Counted from the stretch's first letter, positions 43,114 to 52,834 are shown. The stretch is 64,000 nucleotides of DNA from Leifsonia sp. NPDC080035 (GCF_040050925.1 NZ_CP157390.1:2356001-2420000), one strand, 5' to 3'. Notes: generated by a model from the sequence alone, not told the origin. Made by a program: numbers and translations.

Positions 43114-43310
43114 AGCCCCATCATCCTCGCGCCCTCCACGGTGCAACAGTGCCCCCGTTCGGCCGGGTGCGCCCACGGCGAACGGAATCAGGCGATTAGG
43201 CACACAACCGGTTCGGGTGTGTATGGTTTGCCTGTCGGGCCACGAGGCCCACGCTCGCCGCCCGTCGCGCGGCGCTCGGGGGAGCGCGCTAGGAATCGCC
43301 GTCTCGCGGC

Positions 43311-43334
43311 GACAGAGCGACACAGCGACACAGT
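43311..43334. repeat. three tandem 8-bp units in the topA leader
   Basis: GACAGAGC, GACACAGC and GACACAGT run head to tail 20 bp before the topA GTG, followed by GCGTATATAAGAGGAG. The 241-bp gap 43114-43354 also holds a CACAC/GTGTG dyad near 43200-43220 and no supported gene. Confidence 0.5.
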
Positions 43335-43354
43335 GCGTATATAAGAGGAGTCAG

Positions 43355-46132
43355 GTGTCCGCCACGAAGAAACTCGTCATCGTCGAGTCTCCGAACAAGG
43401 TGAAGTCCATCGCGCAATACCTGGGCGACGGATACGAGGTCATGGCCTCGGTCGGGCACATCCGCGACCTCATCGAGCCGAAGAACCTGCCGCCGGAGCT
43501 GAAGAAGGGCTCGCTCGGCAAGTTCTCCGTCGACGTCGACAACGAGTTCGAGCCGTACTACGTGGTCTCGGACCAGAAGCGCAAGACCGTCGCCGACCTC
43601 AAGCGGGCACTCAAGAACGCGGACGAACTCCTGCTCGCAACCGATGAGGACCGCGAGGGCGAGGCCATCGCGTGGCACCTGGTCGAGGTGCTGAAGCCGA
43701 AGGTCCCGGTCAAGCGGATGGTGTTCCACGAGATCACCCGCGAGGCGATCGAGAAGGCACGCGACAACACGCGCGAGATCGACACCGCGCTCGTCGACGC
43801 CCAGGAGACAAGGCGCATCCTCGACCGACTGTACGGCTACGAGGTCTCGCCGGTGCTCTGGCGCAAGGTCGGCCCCGGCCTCTCCGCCGGCCGCGTCCAG
43901 TCCGCGGCGACGCGCCTCGTCGTCGACCGCGAGCGCGAGCGCCTCGCCTTCGTCCCGGCGAGCTACTGGGGTCTGACCGCCCGGTTCGCCCCGGAGGACG
44001 CCACGGAGTTCGAGGGCCGGCTCGCGCGCATCGATGGAGACCGGGTCGCCACCGGTCGCGACTTCGACGACCACGGTCGCCTGACCTCCGCGGCACGCAC
44101 CCTCGATGAGGCCGCCGCGAACGCGCTCGCCGACGCCGTCCGCCTGCCGAGCACCGTCGTCGTCGTCTCCAAGGTCGACTCGAAGCCCTACTCGCGCCGG
44201 CCCGCCGCGCCGTTCACCACGTCCACCCTCCAGCAGGAGGCGGCGCGCAAGCTCCGCTTCTCCGCCCGGCAGACGATGAGCGTCGCGCAGACCCTGTACG
44301 AGAACGGGTACATCACCTATATGCGTACGGACTCGGCGTCGCTGTCGCAGCAGGCGACGAACGCCGCCCGCGCTCAGGCCGCCAAGCTGTACGGGGCCGA
44401 GACCGTCCCGGACAAGCCGCGGGTCTACGCGTCCAAGAGCAAGAACGCGCAGGAGGCACACGAGGCGATCCGTCCCTCCGGCGAGGTCTTCCGCACGCCG
44501 TCCGAGCTGGAGAAGTCGCTGCGCGGGCCAGAGCTCCGCCTCTACGACCTCATCTGGAAGCGCACGGTCGCCTCCCAGATGGCCGACGCCAAGGGACAGA
44601 CGGCATCCGTCACCGTCGAGGCCTCCGTCACAGAGGGCCCGCTCGACGGCACCGTCGCCGAGTTCACCGCCAGCGGCACCGTCATCACCTTCCGCGGATT
44701 CCTCAACGCGTACGAAGAGGGCAAGGACGAGGAGCGCAACAGCTCCGACGCGGCCGAGGCCAAGCTCCCGCCGCTGACGCCGGGGCAGTCGCTCGGCGTC
44801 GCCGACGTCGCGGCGGACGGTCACGAGACCACCCCGCCGCCGCGCTACACCGAGGCGAGCCTCGTGAAGACGCTGGAGGAGCTCGGGATCGGGCGACCCT
44901 CCACATTCGCGAGCATCATCTCGACGATCATCGACCGCGGCTACGTCACGCAGCGCGGCCAGTCGCTCGTCCCGAGCTGGGTCGCGTTCTCGGTCGTCCG
45001 GCTGCTGGAGGACTACTTCGCCGACCTGGTGCAGTACGACTTCACGGCCGAGATGGAGGACGACCTCGACCGGATCGCCGATGGCGAGGCGGAGCGCGTC
45101 GACTGGCTGAACAGCTTCTACTTCGGCAGCGACAAGCACAAGGGTCTGCGTCGCGTGATCGACAACCTCGGCGAGATCGACGCGCGCAGCATCAACTCGA
45201 TCGCGATCGACGATGGCGTGACCCTGCGCATCGGCAAGTACGGCCCGTACCTCGAGGTCCAGGAGGCCGGTGCCGCCGAGGACGCGCAGCCGCGACGGGT
45301 CAACATCCCGCCGGAACTCGCGCCCGACGAGCTGACCCCGGCCAAGGCGCACGAGCTGATCGACGCGCCCGTCCAGACCGACAGGGTGCTCGGAAGCAAC
45401 CCCGAGAACGGCAAGCTCGTGCTGGCGAAGGACGGCCGCTTCGGCCCGTACGTCACGGAGGCCGACCCCGAGGAGGAGCCGAAGGCCGACCCGAACACGG
45501 GGGAGGTCGTCGAGGCCAAGAAGCCGGTGAAGAAGGCCTCCGCTCCGAAGCCCCGGACCGCGTCGCTGTTCAAGTCCATGGACCTCGCCACGATCGATCT
45601 CGGCACCGCGCTCCAGCTGCTCGACCTGCCGCGCGTGGTCGGCGCCGACCCGGAGAGCGGCGAGGAGATCCAGGCGCAGAACGGCCGCTACGGGCCCTAC
45701 CTGAAGAAGGGCACGGACACGCGGTCGCTGACCAGCGAGGACGACATCTTCACCATCGACCTCGCGGGAGCGCTCGAGCTGTTCGCGCAGCCCAAGTACG
45801 GCAACCGCCGCGCATCCAGTGCGCTGAAGGAGTTCGACGCGGATCCGGTCAGCGGCAAGCCGATCAAGGTCAAGGACGGCCGGTTCGGCCCGTACGTGAC
45901 CGACGGCGAGACCAACGCCACGATCCCGCGGGGCGAGACCGTGGACGAGGTCGACTTCGACCGCGCAGTGCAGTTGCTGGCGGACAAGCGCGCCAAGGGT
46001 CCGGCGAAGAAGACCGCGAAGCGCACGACGACGAAGGCCGCGGCCGCGAAGACGACGGCCGCGAAGAAGACGACGGCGGCCAAGAAGCCCGCCGCGAAGA
46101 AGCCGGCGGCGAAGAAGCCGGCAGCCGAGTGA
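43355..46132 (+). CDS. topA: DNA topoisomerase I
   Basis: The 925-residue type IA enzyme relaxes negative supercoils. It has the Toprim motif ATDEDREGE (95-103, Asp97 and Asp99), and the catalytic tyrosine Tyr322 in ITYMRTDS. C-terminal repeats of the GRFGPYV type (three copies between ~690 and 860) replace zinc fingers, and the last 50 residues are Lys/Ala-rich, as in other actinobacteria. The GTG follows AGAGGAG. tmk overlaps the stop. Confidence 0.96.
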   Translation: MSATKKLVIVESPNKVKSIAQYLGDGYEVMASVGHIRDLIEPKNLPPELKKGSLGKFSVDVDNEFEPYYVVSDQKRKTVADLKRALKNADELLLATDEDREGEAIAWHLVEVLKPKVPVKRMVFHEITREAIEKARDNTREIDTALVDAQETRRILDRLYGYEVSPVLWRKVGPGLSAGRVQSAATRLVVDRERERLAFVPASYWGLTARFAPEDATEFEGRLARIDGDRVATGRDFDDHGRLTSAARTLDEAAANALADAVRLPSTVVVVSKVDSKPYSRRPAAPFTTSTLQQEAARKLRFSARQTMSVAQTLYENGYITYMRTDSASLSQQATNAARAQAAKLYGAETVPDKPRVYASKSKNAQEAHEAIRPSGEVFRTPSELEKSLRGPELRLYDLIWKRTVASQMADAKGQTASVTVEASVTEGPLDGTVAEFTASGTVITFRGFLNAYEEGKDEERNSSDAAEAKLPPLTPGQSLGVADVAADGHETTPPPRYTEASLVKTLEELGIGRPSTFASIISTIIDRGYVTQRGQSLVPSWVAFSVVRLLEDYFADLVQYDFTAEMEDDLDRIADGEAERVDWLNSFYFGSDKHKGLRRVIDNLGEIDARSINSIAIDDGVTLRIGKYGPYLEVQEAGAAEDAQPRRVNIPPELAPDELTPAKAHELIDAPVQTDRVLGSNPENGKLVLAKDGRFGPYVTEADPEEEPKADPNTGEVVEAKKPVKKASAPKPRTASLFKSMDLATIDLGTALQLLDLPRVVGADPESGEEIQAQNGRYGPYLKKGTDTRSLTSEDDIFTIDLAGALELFAQPKYGNRRASSALKEFDADPVSGKPIKVKDGRFGPYVTDGETNATIPRGETVDEVDFDRAVQLLADKRAKGPAKKTAKRTTTKAAAAKTTAAKKTTAAKKPAAKKPAAKKPAAE

Positions 46133-46812
46133 GCGTCGTCCCCGAGCAGGCGGGCGACGGCGCGGCCGATCCCACCCGCGGAGGAACGCCGGTCCGCCCG
46201 GGCGTCTTCATCACCCTCGAGGGCGGCGACGGGGTCGGCAAGTCCACCCAGGCCGCCCTCCTGGAGGAGTGGCTCACCGCACAGGGGCGAACCGTCGTGC
46301 GCACACGCGAGCCGGGCGGTACCGCGGCCGGCGTCGAGATCCGCGAGATCGTGCTCCACCATCGCGGTGACATCGCTCCGCGCGCCGAGGCCCTCCTGTA
46401 CGCCGCCGACCGCGCGCACCACGTCGCGACACTGGTGCGTCCCGCGCTGGAGCGCGGTGACGTCGTGCTGCAGGATCGCTATATCGACTCGTCCGTCGCC
46501 TATCAAGGCGCCGGACGCGTGCTCGGCGGCGACGAGGTGCGCGAGCTGTCGCTGTGGGCGACCGAGGGTCTTCTCCCCGACCTCACGATCCTGCTGGACC
46601 TGGACGAGACGTCCGCCCGCGCACGACTCGACACCTCCCGGACGCGCTACGACCGTCTGGAGGCGGAGCGTTCCGAGTTCCACGCGCGCGTCCGTGCCGC
46701 CTACCTGGCGCTCGCCGAGGCGGAGCCGGACCGGTTCCTCGTGATCGACGCCTCGCGGCCGGTGGACGAGATCGCGGCGGAGATCCGCCGACGCCTCGCC
46801 GGCCGGGTCTGA
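46129..46812 (+). CDS. tmk: thymidylate kinase
   Basis: The 227-residue enzyme phosphorylates dTMP. It has the P-loop LEGGDGVGKST, the TREPGGT motif and the DRYIDSSVAYQG segment. About 20 extra residues precede the P-loop. Its GTG overlaps the topA stop as GTGA. holB follows, the usual tmk-holB order. Confidence 0.95.
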   Translation: MSVVPEQAGDGAADPTRGGTPVRPGVFITLEGGDGVGKSTQAALLEEWLTAQGRTVVRTREPGGTAAGVEIREIVLHHRGDIAPRAEALLYAADRAHHVATLVRPALERGDVVLQDRYIDSSVAYQGAGRVLGGDEVRELSLWATEGLLPDLTILLDLDETSARARLDTSRTRYDRLEAERSEFHARVRAAYLALAEAEPDRFLVIDASRPVDEIAAEIRRRLAGRV

Positions 46813-46856
46813 GCCGCGGTGGCACAGGCCTCGGCGTCGGTGTCCGAAGCGGCCGC

Positions 46857-46862
46857 TAGCCT
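46857..46862 (+). promoter_or_regulatory. -10 hexamer TAGCCT of holB (leaderless)
   Basis: TAGCCT ends 7 nt before the ATG at 46870, which argues for that start over the GTG at 46819. Confidence 0.5.
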
Positions 46863-46869
46863 TGAACAC

Positions 46870-48063
46870 ATGGCGGTGTGGGACGAGCTGACGGGTCAGG
46901 ATGACGCGATCGCCGTCGTGCGCGCCGCGGCGGCAGGGGCGAACGCTCCCGGCACGACCGCAGCACAGGCCGCCCGCGGGATGACGCACTCCTGGCTCAT
47001 CACCGGTCCACCCGGCTCCGGCCGCTCGAACCTGGCGTACGCCTTCGCCACGGCGCTCCTGAGCCCCGGCGACCCCGACGGCGACCGCGCGACGCAGCGG
47101 CAGGTGGAGGCGCGGACCCACCCCGACCTCGCCGTGCTCAGCACCGAGCGCGTCATCATCTCGATCGACGAGGTGCGCACGCTCGTCGCCAGCTCCCAGT
47201 TCGCGCCGTCGGTGTCCCGCTATCGCGTGATGATCATCGAGGACGCCGACCGGATGACCGAGCGCACCTCCAACGTGCTGCTGAAGGCGCTCGAGGAGCC
47301 GCCGGAGCGCACCGTGTGGATCCTGTGCGCGCCGAGCGACGCGGACCTGCTGCCCACGATCCGCTCGCGGGTGCGGACCGTGCGGCTGAAGGTGCCAGGT
47401 GTCGCCGATGTTGCCCGGCTCATCCAGCGCCGGGACGGCGTGGATGCGGAGACCGCCGAGCGCGCGGCGCGTCACGCGCAGAGCCACATCGGGATGGCGC
47501 ACCGTCTCGCCACGAACGAGGAGGCGCGCAGGCGGCGCGATCAGACGCTCGAGCTCGCCCTCGGCATCCGCTCGGTCTCCGACGCCGTGCTCGCGGCGGC
47601 CACGCTGCTCGAAGTGGCGGGGGCCGACGCCAAGGCGATCACCGAGGAGCGCGACGCCGAGGAACGCGAGCACGCCCTGCGCTCGCTCGGCGTCGAGCCG
47701 GGCGGCACCATCCCTCCCGCGCTCCGCACCCAGCTGCGGCAGCTCGAGGAGGATCAGAAGCGGCGCGCGACGCGCAGCCTCCGCGACGGCATCGACCGCA
47801 TCCTCACGGACCTGCAATCGCTGTACCGCGACGTGATGATGCTGCAGCTCGGCAGCAGCAGCGATCTCGTCAACACCGAGCTGCTGCCGCGGCTGCAGGC
47901 TCTCAGCGCTCACTCGACTCCTGCCGCTACGCTCGCCGCGATGGATGCGGTGCAGACCGCCCGGCAGCGGATCGACGGGAACGTCGCCCCGGCGCTCGCC
48001 CTCGAGGCCATGCTCATCACCATTCTTCGCGGTTCCGCCGCACGAAAGGGGACCGACCTGTGA
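46870..48063 (+). CDS. holB: DNA polymerase III subunit delta prime
   Basis: The 397-residue clamp-loader subunit has a DnaX-like AAA+ fold: GPPGSGRSN in place of a strict Walker A, IIEDADRMTERTSN and LLKALEEPPERT. Two departures stand out: the zinc-binding cysteines found in most relatives are absent between ~60 and 85, and the SRC motif reads SRV (TIRSRVRT). The arginine itself is kept. The start was chosen by the -10 hexamer; a longer reading from 46819 adds 17 residues. The next gene overlaps the stop. Confidence 0.92.
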   Translation: MAVWDELTGQDDAIAVVRAAAAGANAPGTTAAQAARGMTHSWLITGPPGSGRSNLAYAFATALLSPGDPDGDRATQRQVEARTHPDLAVLSTERVIISIDEVRTLVASSQFAPSVSRYRVMIIEDADRMTERTSNVLLKALEEPPERTVWILCAPSDADLLPTIRSRVRTVRLKVPGVADVARLIQRRDGVDAETAERAARHAQSHIGMAHRLATNEEARRRRDQTLELALGIRSVSDAVLAAATLLEVAGADAKAITEERDAEEREHALRSLGVEPGGTIPPALRTQLRQLEEDQKRRATRSLRDGIDRILTDLQSLYRDVMMLQLGSSSDLVNTELLPRLQALSAHSTPAATLAAMDAVQTARQRIDGNVAPALALEAMLITILRGSAARKGTDL

Positions 48064-49601
48064 CCAGCAGACCGCGCCGTGCCGCGCGCACCGCGTTCGT
48101 CGCCATCGCGGCGGTGATCGCCCTCACGCTGACCGGCTGCGTCACCTGGTTCCTGCCGCCGACAACGTCGAACACGTCCACCCCCGCCGCCGAGAACGTC
48201 GCCGCCGATCTCAAGCCGTTCTACCAGCAGCGGCTCACCTGGACCGGCTGCGCAAGCGGCAAGCAGTGCGCGACGGCGAAGGCTCCGCTCGACTGGAAGA
48301 ACCCCGGCGCCGGCGAGATCGAGCTGGCGCTCATCCGCCAGACCGCGAAGGGGACCAAGCAGGGGTCGCTGCTGGTCAACCCGGGCGGTCCCGGAGGGTC
48401 CGGCTACGACTTCGTGAAGGACTCCGTCGACTACGCGACCGACGACGCCCTCCAGTCCCACTTCGACGTCGTCGGCTTCGACCCGCGCGGGGTCGGCCAC
48501 TCGACCGCGGTGAAGTGCTACGACGCCGCTCAGATGGACGACTACCTGTACGGCATCACGCCCGGCGTGCGCGGCTCCGACCAGTGGATCTCGGAGAACA
48601 CCACGGTGGCGAAGGACTTCGGCGACGCCTGCTCGGCGAAGACCGGTTCACTTCTCGAGCACGTGGACACCGTCAGCGCCGCCCGGGATCTGGACCTGCT
48701 GCGCGCCGTGCTCGGCGACACGAAGCTGAACTACCTCGGCTACTCGTACGGCACGTATCTCGGCGCCGTGTACGCCGACCTCTTCCCCGGCAAGACCGGT
48801 CGACTCGTCCTCGACGGCGCGCTGGACCCTGCGGCGAGCAACTTCGACGTGACGAAGGTGCAGGCCGAGGGCTTCGAGAGCGCGCTGCGCGCCTACCTGA
48901 AGGATTGCCTCGCCCAGAAGGACTGTCCGTTCTCCGGCACCGTCGATGACGGGATGAAGACCATCTCGCAGCTGTTGGCCTCGGTCGAGCAGAGCCCGAT
49001 CCGCAACAGCGACGGCCGCGAGCTCGGCGCGAACACGCTGGTGACGGCGATCATCTACCCGCTCTACGACGCGACCGCATGGTCGTACCTGAGCAGCATG
49101 TTCGCTCAGGTGATGAAGGGCAACGCGTCCGCCGCGTTCACGCTCGCCGACGGCTACAACAGCCGCAACAGCGACGGCACCTACAGCGACAACTCGACAG
49201 AGGCGTTCATGGCGATCAATTGCCTCGACTACCGCTACGACGCCGATCCCGCGACCATGCGCGCACAGGCGAAGGACCTGGCAGCCGCGGCGCCGATCAT
49301 CGGCCCGTACATGGCGTACGGCGACATCGGCTGCGCGAACTGGCCGTACACCTCGACCGTGGAGCGCGGGCCGATCGCCGCGAAGGGATCCGCGCCGATC
49401 CTCGTCGTCGGCACGACCAACGACCCGGCGACACCGTACGTGTGGGCGAAGAACCTGGCGTCGGAGCTCGAGAACGGCCACCTGCTCACGTACAAGGGCG
49501 AGGGCCACACGGCATACAACAAGTCGAACTCGTGCGTGAACGATACCGTCGACGCGTTCCTCGTGGACGGGAAGCTCCCCGCCGACGGCAAGACCTGCTG
49601 A
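48060..49601 (+). CDS. exported alpha/beta hydrolase lipoprotein (tripeptidyl aminopeptidase-like)
   Basis: The 513-residue protein has a lipoprotein signal ending LTGC (Cys27). The hydrolase domain has the oxyanion motif NPGGPGGSG, nucleophile Ser229 (GYSYGT), Asp in TTNDPATPY and His in EGHTAY. Similar proteins are Streptomyces and mycobacterial secreted tripeptidyl aminopeptidases, and the C-terminal TAP-like domain is present. It probably trims peptides outside the membrane. The GTG overlaps the holB stop. Confidence 0.9.
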   Translation: MTSRPRRAARTAFVAIAAVIALTLTGCVTWFLPPTTSNTSTPAAENVAADLKPFYQQRLTWTGCASGKQCATAKAPLDWKNPGAGEIELALIRQTAKGTKQGSLLVNPGGPGGSGYDFVKDSVDYATDDALQSHFDVVGFDPRGVGHSTAVKCYDAAQMDDYLYGITPGVRGSDQWISENTTVAKDFGDACSAKTGSLLEHVDTVSAARDLDLLRAVLGDTKLNYLGYSYGTYLGAVYADLFPGKTGRLVLDGALDPAASNFDVTKVQAEGFESALRAYLKDCLAQKDCPFSGTVDDGMKTISQLLASVEQSPIRNSDGRELGANTLVTAIIYPLYDATAWSYLSSMFAQVMKGNASAAFTLADGYNSRNSDGTYSDNSTEAFMAINCLDYRYDADPATMRAQAKDLAAAAPIIGPYMAYGDIGCANWPYTSTVERGPIAAKGSAPILVVGTTNDPATPYVWAKNLASELENGHLLTYKGEGHTAYNKSNSCVNDTVDAFLVDGKLPADGKTC

Positions 49602-49634
49602 CCCCGGTGTGCCGACCCACGCTCGGGTGAGTGG

Positions 49635-49646
49635 TGCAATTTTGCA
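49635..49646. promoter_or_regulatory. short dyad TGCAATTTTGCA upstream of the TetR gene
   Basis: TGCAA and TTGCA arms flank TT, 16 bp before the TetR-family start, and overlap the likely promoter. An autoregulatory operator is possible, but the dyad is short. Confidence 0.35.
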
Positions 49647-49661
49647 GCGGGTGAAATAATC

Positions 49662-50354
49662 GTGGTCGTGACCTCTCCCGTCCCCGACGGCGTCGCGGAG
49701 CTCGGCCTCCGCGAACGCAAGCGCATCGCGACCCGTCGCGCCATCCAGCTCGCCGCTCTCGAGCTGGCGAGCGAACGCGGCTTCGATCGGGTGACGGTGG
49801 ATGAGATCAGTCACGCCGCCAACGTGTCGCCTCGGACCTTCTTCAACTACTTCCCGTCGAAGGAGACGGCGATCATCGGGGAGCTCCCCGAGCTGCCGGA
49901 CGAGGAGAGCATCGAGCGGTTCATCCAGGCGGGCCCGGAGGAGCCCATCCTCGACGGGATGAGCACCCTGCTCATCGCCGCGATCGACACCGGCGACCTC
50001 GGCGACCCGGTCCTGCCTGGCGAGAAGACGGCCAGCGCCCAGGAGTTGCACGTGCTCCGCCGCGCGCTCCTGAAGGACAACCCCGAGCTGTTCGCGCAGC
50101 GGATGGCGAGCATGCACACCTTCGAGGACGCGCTGAGCGCGGTCGTCCAGCGGCGGCTGGCCCACGACGATCCCGAGCTCGCCGCTGATCAGGAGGCGCT
50201 GCATCAGCGCGCCCGCCTGGTCACCTACGTCGCCTTCGCGGGGATGCGGCACGCGTGGTCGTGCTGGGCCGATCACGGCGGCGTCGAACCGCTGAGCGAC
50301 CGCCTGCGCGCCTCGTTCGAGCAGCTGCAGGCGCTCGGCGCGCACGTTCACTGA
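49662..50354 (+). CDS. TetR-family transcriptional regulator
   Basis: The 230-residue protein has a helix-turn-helix at ~18-62 (RKRIATRRAIQLAALE, then VTVDEISHAANVSPRTFFNYF) and a helical ligand-binding region. The ligand is unknown. Either GTG 49662 or GTG 49668 may be the start; the latter lies 7 nt after AATAAT. It sits between the hydrolase and tRNA-Thr with no partner gene. The MMPL transporter 2.5 kb away is a conceivable target. Confidence 0.88.
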   Translation: MVVTSPVPDGVAELGLRERKRIATRRAIQLAALELASERGFDRVTVDEISHAANVSPRTFFNYFPSKETAIIGELPELPDEESIERFIQAGPEEPILDGMSTLLIAAIDTGDLGDPVLPGEKTASAQELHVLRRALLKDNPELFAQRMASMHTFEDALSAVVQRRLAHDDPELAADQEALHQRARLVTYVAFAGMRHAWSCWADHGGVEPLSDRLRASFEQLQALGAHVH

Positions 50355-50435
50355 CACCGCACCGTGGGGTGGTCGAGACCACCGGCACGGATCGGGTAAG
50401 CTATCTGATTGTGTCCGGGCGTCAGCCGCGGCCAC

Positions 50436-50508
50436 GCCGCCCTAGCTCAGTCGGCAGAGCATCTCACTCGTAATGAGAAGGTCAAGGGTTCGATTCCCTT
50501 GGGCGGCT
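50436..50508 (+). tRNA. tRNA-Thr (anticodon CGT)
   Basis: The 73-nt sequence starts GCCGCCCTAGCTCAG. Acceptor stem GCCGCCC/GGGCGGC, anticodon stem TCTCA/TGAGA with loop CTCGTAA giving anticodon CGT, and T arm GGGTTCGATTCCC. The discriminator is T and CCA is not encoded. TAAGCT near 50398 is a candidate -10. Confidence 0.97.
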
Positions 50509-50512
50509 CCGA

Positions 50513-50555
50513 AGAACGACGAAGGCCCGCGCACTGCGCGGGCCTTCGTCGTTCT
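50513..50555. terminator. terminator of tRNA-Thr
   Basis: Perfect 20-bp arms (50513-50532, 50536-50555) flank ACT, with the inner CGAAGGCCCGCGC resembling the tRNA-Pro terminator. It starts 5 nt after the tRNA. Confidence 0.85.
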
Positions 50556-50582
50556 CGCCTGGCGGTGTCCAGGTACGCCGGG

Positions 50583-50588
50583 TACCAT
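50583..50588 (+). promoter_or_regulatory. -10 hexamer TACCAT of dacB (leaderless)
   Basis: TACCAT ends 6 nt before the ATG at 50595, which decides the dacB start. Confidence 0.45.
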
Positions 50589-50594
50589 GCTCGG

Positions 50595-52169
50595 ATGCAC
50601 GAATCGGACTCTACCGACGACTCGCATGTCTCGAATCCCCCCACTTCGCCCACGTCCCGCACGGGACGGCGGGCCGCAGAGACGAACCCCGGCGATGGCG
50701 GCATCCGCTCCGCGGCCTCCGGTGCGGTCTCGGGGATCCTGACCGCGATCAGGAAGCACCCGAAGGCATGGATCGCCGGCGGCGCCGCCGCGGCGTTCGT
50801 CATCCTCGGCACCGGGAGCGTCGCGCTCGGCGCGACCGTCGGCGGGTCCTCCGCTGTCGCGGCCTCCACGCCGACCGCGACGGCCTCCGCCACGCGCACG
50901 CCGACACCGAAGGCCACGCCGACCCCGACCGCAGACCCCGCGCGGCCGGTCCCGGCCGCCCAGCCGGCGGCCAGCCGCATCCGGACGTGCTCCGTCGCCT
51001 CCCTCGCCCAGGACGGCCGGCTCGGCAACCTCGAGGCGCAGGTCGTGAACGCCAAGACCGGGCAGGCGCTCTTCGACCGCAATGGCACCACGGCCGGTCC
51101 GACCGCGTCCGTGCTGAAGACCCTCACCTCGGCCGCCGCTCTCGCGACGCTCGGACCGGACTACCGCGTCTCCACCACCGTGGTCGCGGGGAGCGCCCCC
51201 GGTCAGGTCGTGATCATCGGCGGCGGCGACGTCACGCTCTCGCGCCTCCCCGGCGGACAGGGAGCGTTCTACACGGGCGCTCCCTCCATCCAGGACCTCG
51301 CCGCGCAGACCAGGCAGGCTCTCGGCGGGCAGCCGGTGACGTCGATCGTCGTCGACACCTCGCTGTTCGGAGGCCCGGTCTGGCAGCCCAGCTGGGACGA
51401 GCACGAGGAGCGCGTCGTCGAGGGCTCGACGCCGTACATGACCTCGCTGATGGTCGACGGCGACCGCGACGACCCCGGTGCGGTCGAGTCGCCGCGCAGC
51501 ACCGACCCGGTAGCACGGGCCGTGCAGTACTTCCAGCAGTACCTCGGCACGAACGTCCCGGTCAGTGCGGGAGCGGCACCGGCGGGAGCGAAGCAGCTGG
51601 CCGTCGTGCAGTCGCAGCCGGTGACGACGCTCATCGAGCAGGCGATGAAGTACTCCGACAACACGATCATGGAGGAGCTGGCCAGGCTCGTCGCGATCAA
51701 GACCGGAGCGGGCAACACGTTCGACGCCGAGAACGCGGGTGTGCTCGCGGGGCTGAAGACGTACGGGATCGACACGACGGGGATCCACATCGCCGACGGC
51801 TCCGGCCTCAGCGCCGACAACGCCGTCCCGCCGTCGTATCTGACCCAGCTCTTCATCAAGGTGCTGAACCGGCAGAACGGGTTGGGCGTCGTCTACGACG
51901 GCCTCCCGGTCTCCGGGCAGTCCGGAACGCTCGGCCCCGGCTACAACCGGTTCACCGGCGACAGCGCGGCCGCCCGCGGTGCGGTGCACGCCAAGACCGG
52001 CTGGATCGACAACGGCTACACGCTCGCCGGCATCGTCGACGCGGCGGACGGCACCCAGCTCACCTTCGCGGTGTACGCGCTCGGCCCGGTGAGCGACAAT
52101 GCCAAGCAGGCGATCGACGCGCTGGTCACCGGCTTCTACCGGTGCGGCGACAACCTCTCCAACAGCTGA
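50595..52169 (+). CDS. dacB: D-alanyl-D-alanine carboxypeptidase/endopeptidase (PBP4 type)
   Basis: The 524-residue protein is a class C penicillin-binding protein of the S13 family. A cytoplasmic Ser/Thr-rich tail (~1-55) precedes a membrane anchor (~58-82) and a Thr/Pro linker. The active site has SVLK (Ser172), a YSDN motif and HAKTG. Lacking a cleavable signal, it is probably anchored outside-facing. It trims peptidoglycan stems or cross-links. Confidence 0.9.
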   Translation: MHESDSTDDSHVSNPPTSPTSRTGRRAAETNPGDGGIRSAASGAVSGILTAIRKHPKAWIAGGAAAAFVILGTGSVALGATVGGSSAVAASTPTATASATRTPTPKATPTPTADPARPVPAAQPAASRIRTCSVASLAQDGRLGNLEAQVVNAKTGQALFDRNGTTAGPTASVLKTLTSAAALATLGPDYRVSTTVVAGSAPGQVVIIGGGDVTLSRLPGGQGAFYTGAPSIQDLAAQTRQALGGQPVTSIVVDTSLFGGPVWQPSWDEHEERVVEGSTPYMTSLMVDGDRDDPGAVESPRSTDPVARAVQYFQQYLGTNVPVSAGAAPAGAKQLAVVQSQPVTTLIEQAMKYSDNTIMEELARLVAIKTGAGNTFDAENAGVLAGLKTYGIDTTGIHIADGSGLSADNAVPPSYLTQLFIKVLNRQNGLGVVYDGLPVSGQSGTLGPGYNRFTGDSAAARGAVHAKTGWIDNGYTLAGIVDAADGTQLTFAVYALGPVSDNAKQAIDALVTGFYRCGDNLSNS

Positions 52170-52182
52170 CGCAGGAGGCGAG

Positions 52183-52764
52183 ATGGGCAAGGCGCTCTTC
52201 ATCATCGACGTGCAGAACGACTTCACGGAGGGCGGTGCCCTCGGCGTCGAGGGAGGTGCGGCGGTCGCGGCCGGCATCAGCCGCTACCTCGCCGAGCACG
52301 CTTCGGACTACACGATCGTGCTCGCCAGCCGCGACTGGCACGACGGCGACAACGACAACGGCGGCCACTTCGCGACGGACGCCGCGCCGGACTTCGTCTC
52401 CACCTGGCCGGTGCACTGCGTCGCCGGGACGCGCGGCGCCGAGTACCACCCCGACCTCGACACCCGGGCGGTCGGCTACCACGTGCGGAAGGGGCAGGGA
52501 GTGCCGGCCTACTCCGTCTTCGAGGGACGGACGGACGCTGGATCGACCGTCCACAACCTGCTCGACGAGCACGGGATCGACACCGTGGACCTCGCCGGCA
52601 TCGCGACCGACTACTGCGTGCGCGCCTCGGCGCTCGACGCCATCGCGCACGGCCAGCGGGTGCGCATCCTCACCCCGCTGGTCGCCGGGGTCGCCCCGGA
52701 GTCGTCGTCGGCGGCGCTGGCGGAGCTCGCGCATGCCGGCGCGGAACTGGTCGAGGAGGTCTGA
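52183..52764 (+). CDS. pncA: nicotinamidase/isochorismatase-family hydrolase
   Basis: The 193-residue cytosolic enzyme has the nicotinamidase triad Asp9 (FIIDVQNDF), Lys103 (VRKGQ) and Cys145 (ATDYCVRAS), and the metal-binding Asp51/His53 (ASRDWH). It converts nicotinamide to nicotinate in NAD salvage. The ATG follows GGAGG at 7 nt and is 13 nt after the dacB stop, so the two may be cotranscribed. Confidence 0.9.
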   Translation: MGKALFIIDVQNDFTEGGALGVEGGAAVAAGISRYLAEHASDYTIVLASRDWHDGDNDNGGHFATDAAPDFVSTWPVHCVAGTRGAEYHPDLDTRAVGYHVRKGQGVPAYSVFEGRTDAGSTVHNLLDEHGIDTVDLAGIATDYCVRASALDAIAHGQRVRILTPLVAGVAPESSSAALAELAHAGAELVEEV

Positions 52765-52834
52765 CCGGGTTTCCCCGTCCTGCGCCGTGCTCCGCTGGCG
52801 GCCTTCGGAGATAGACGCTAGGCTGATTACTAAC

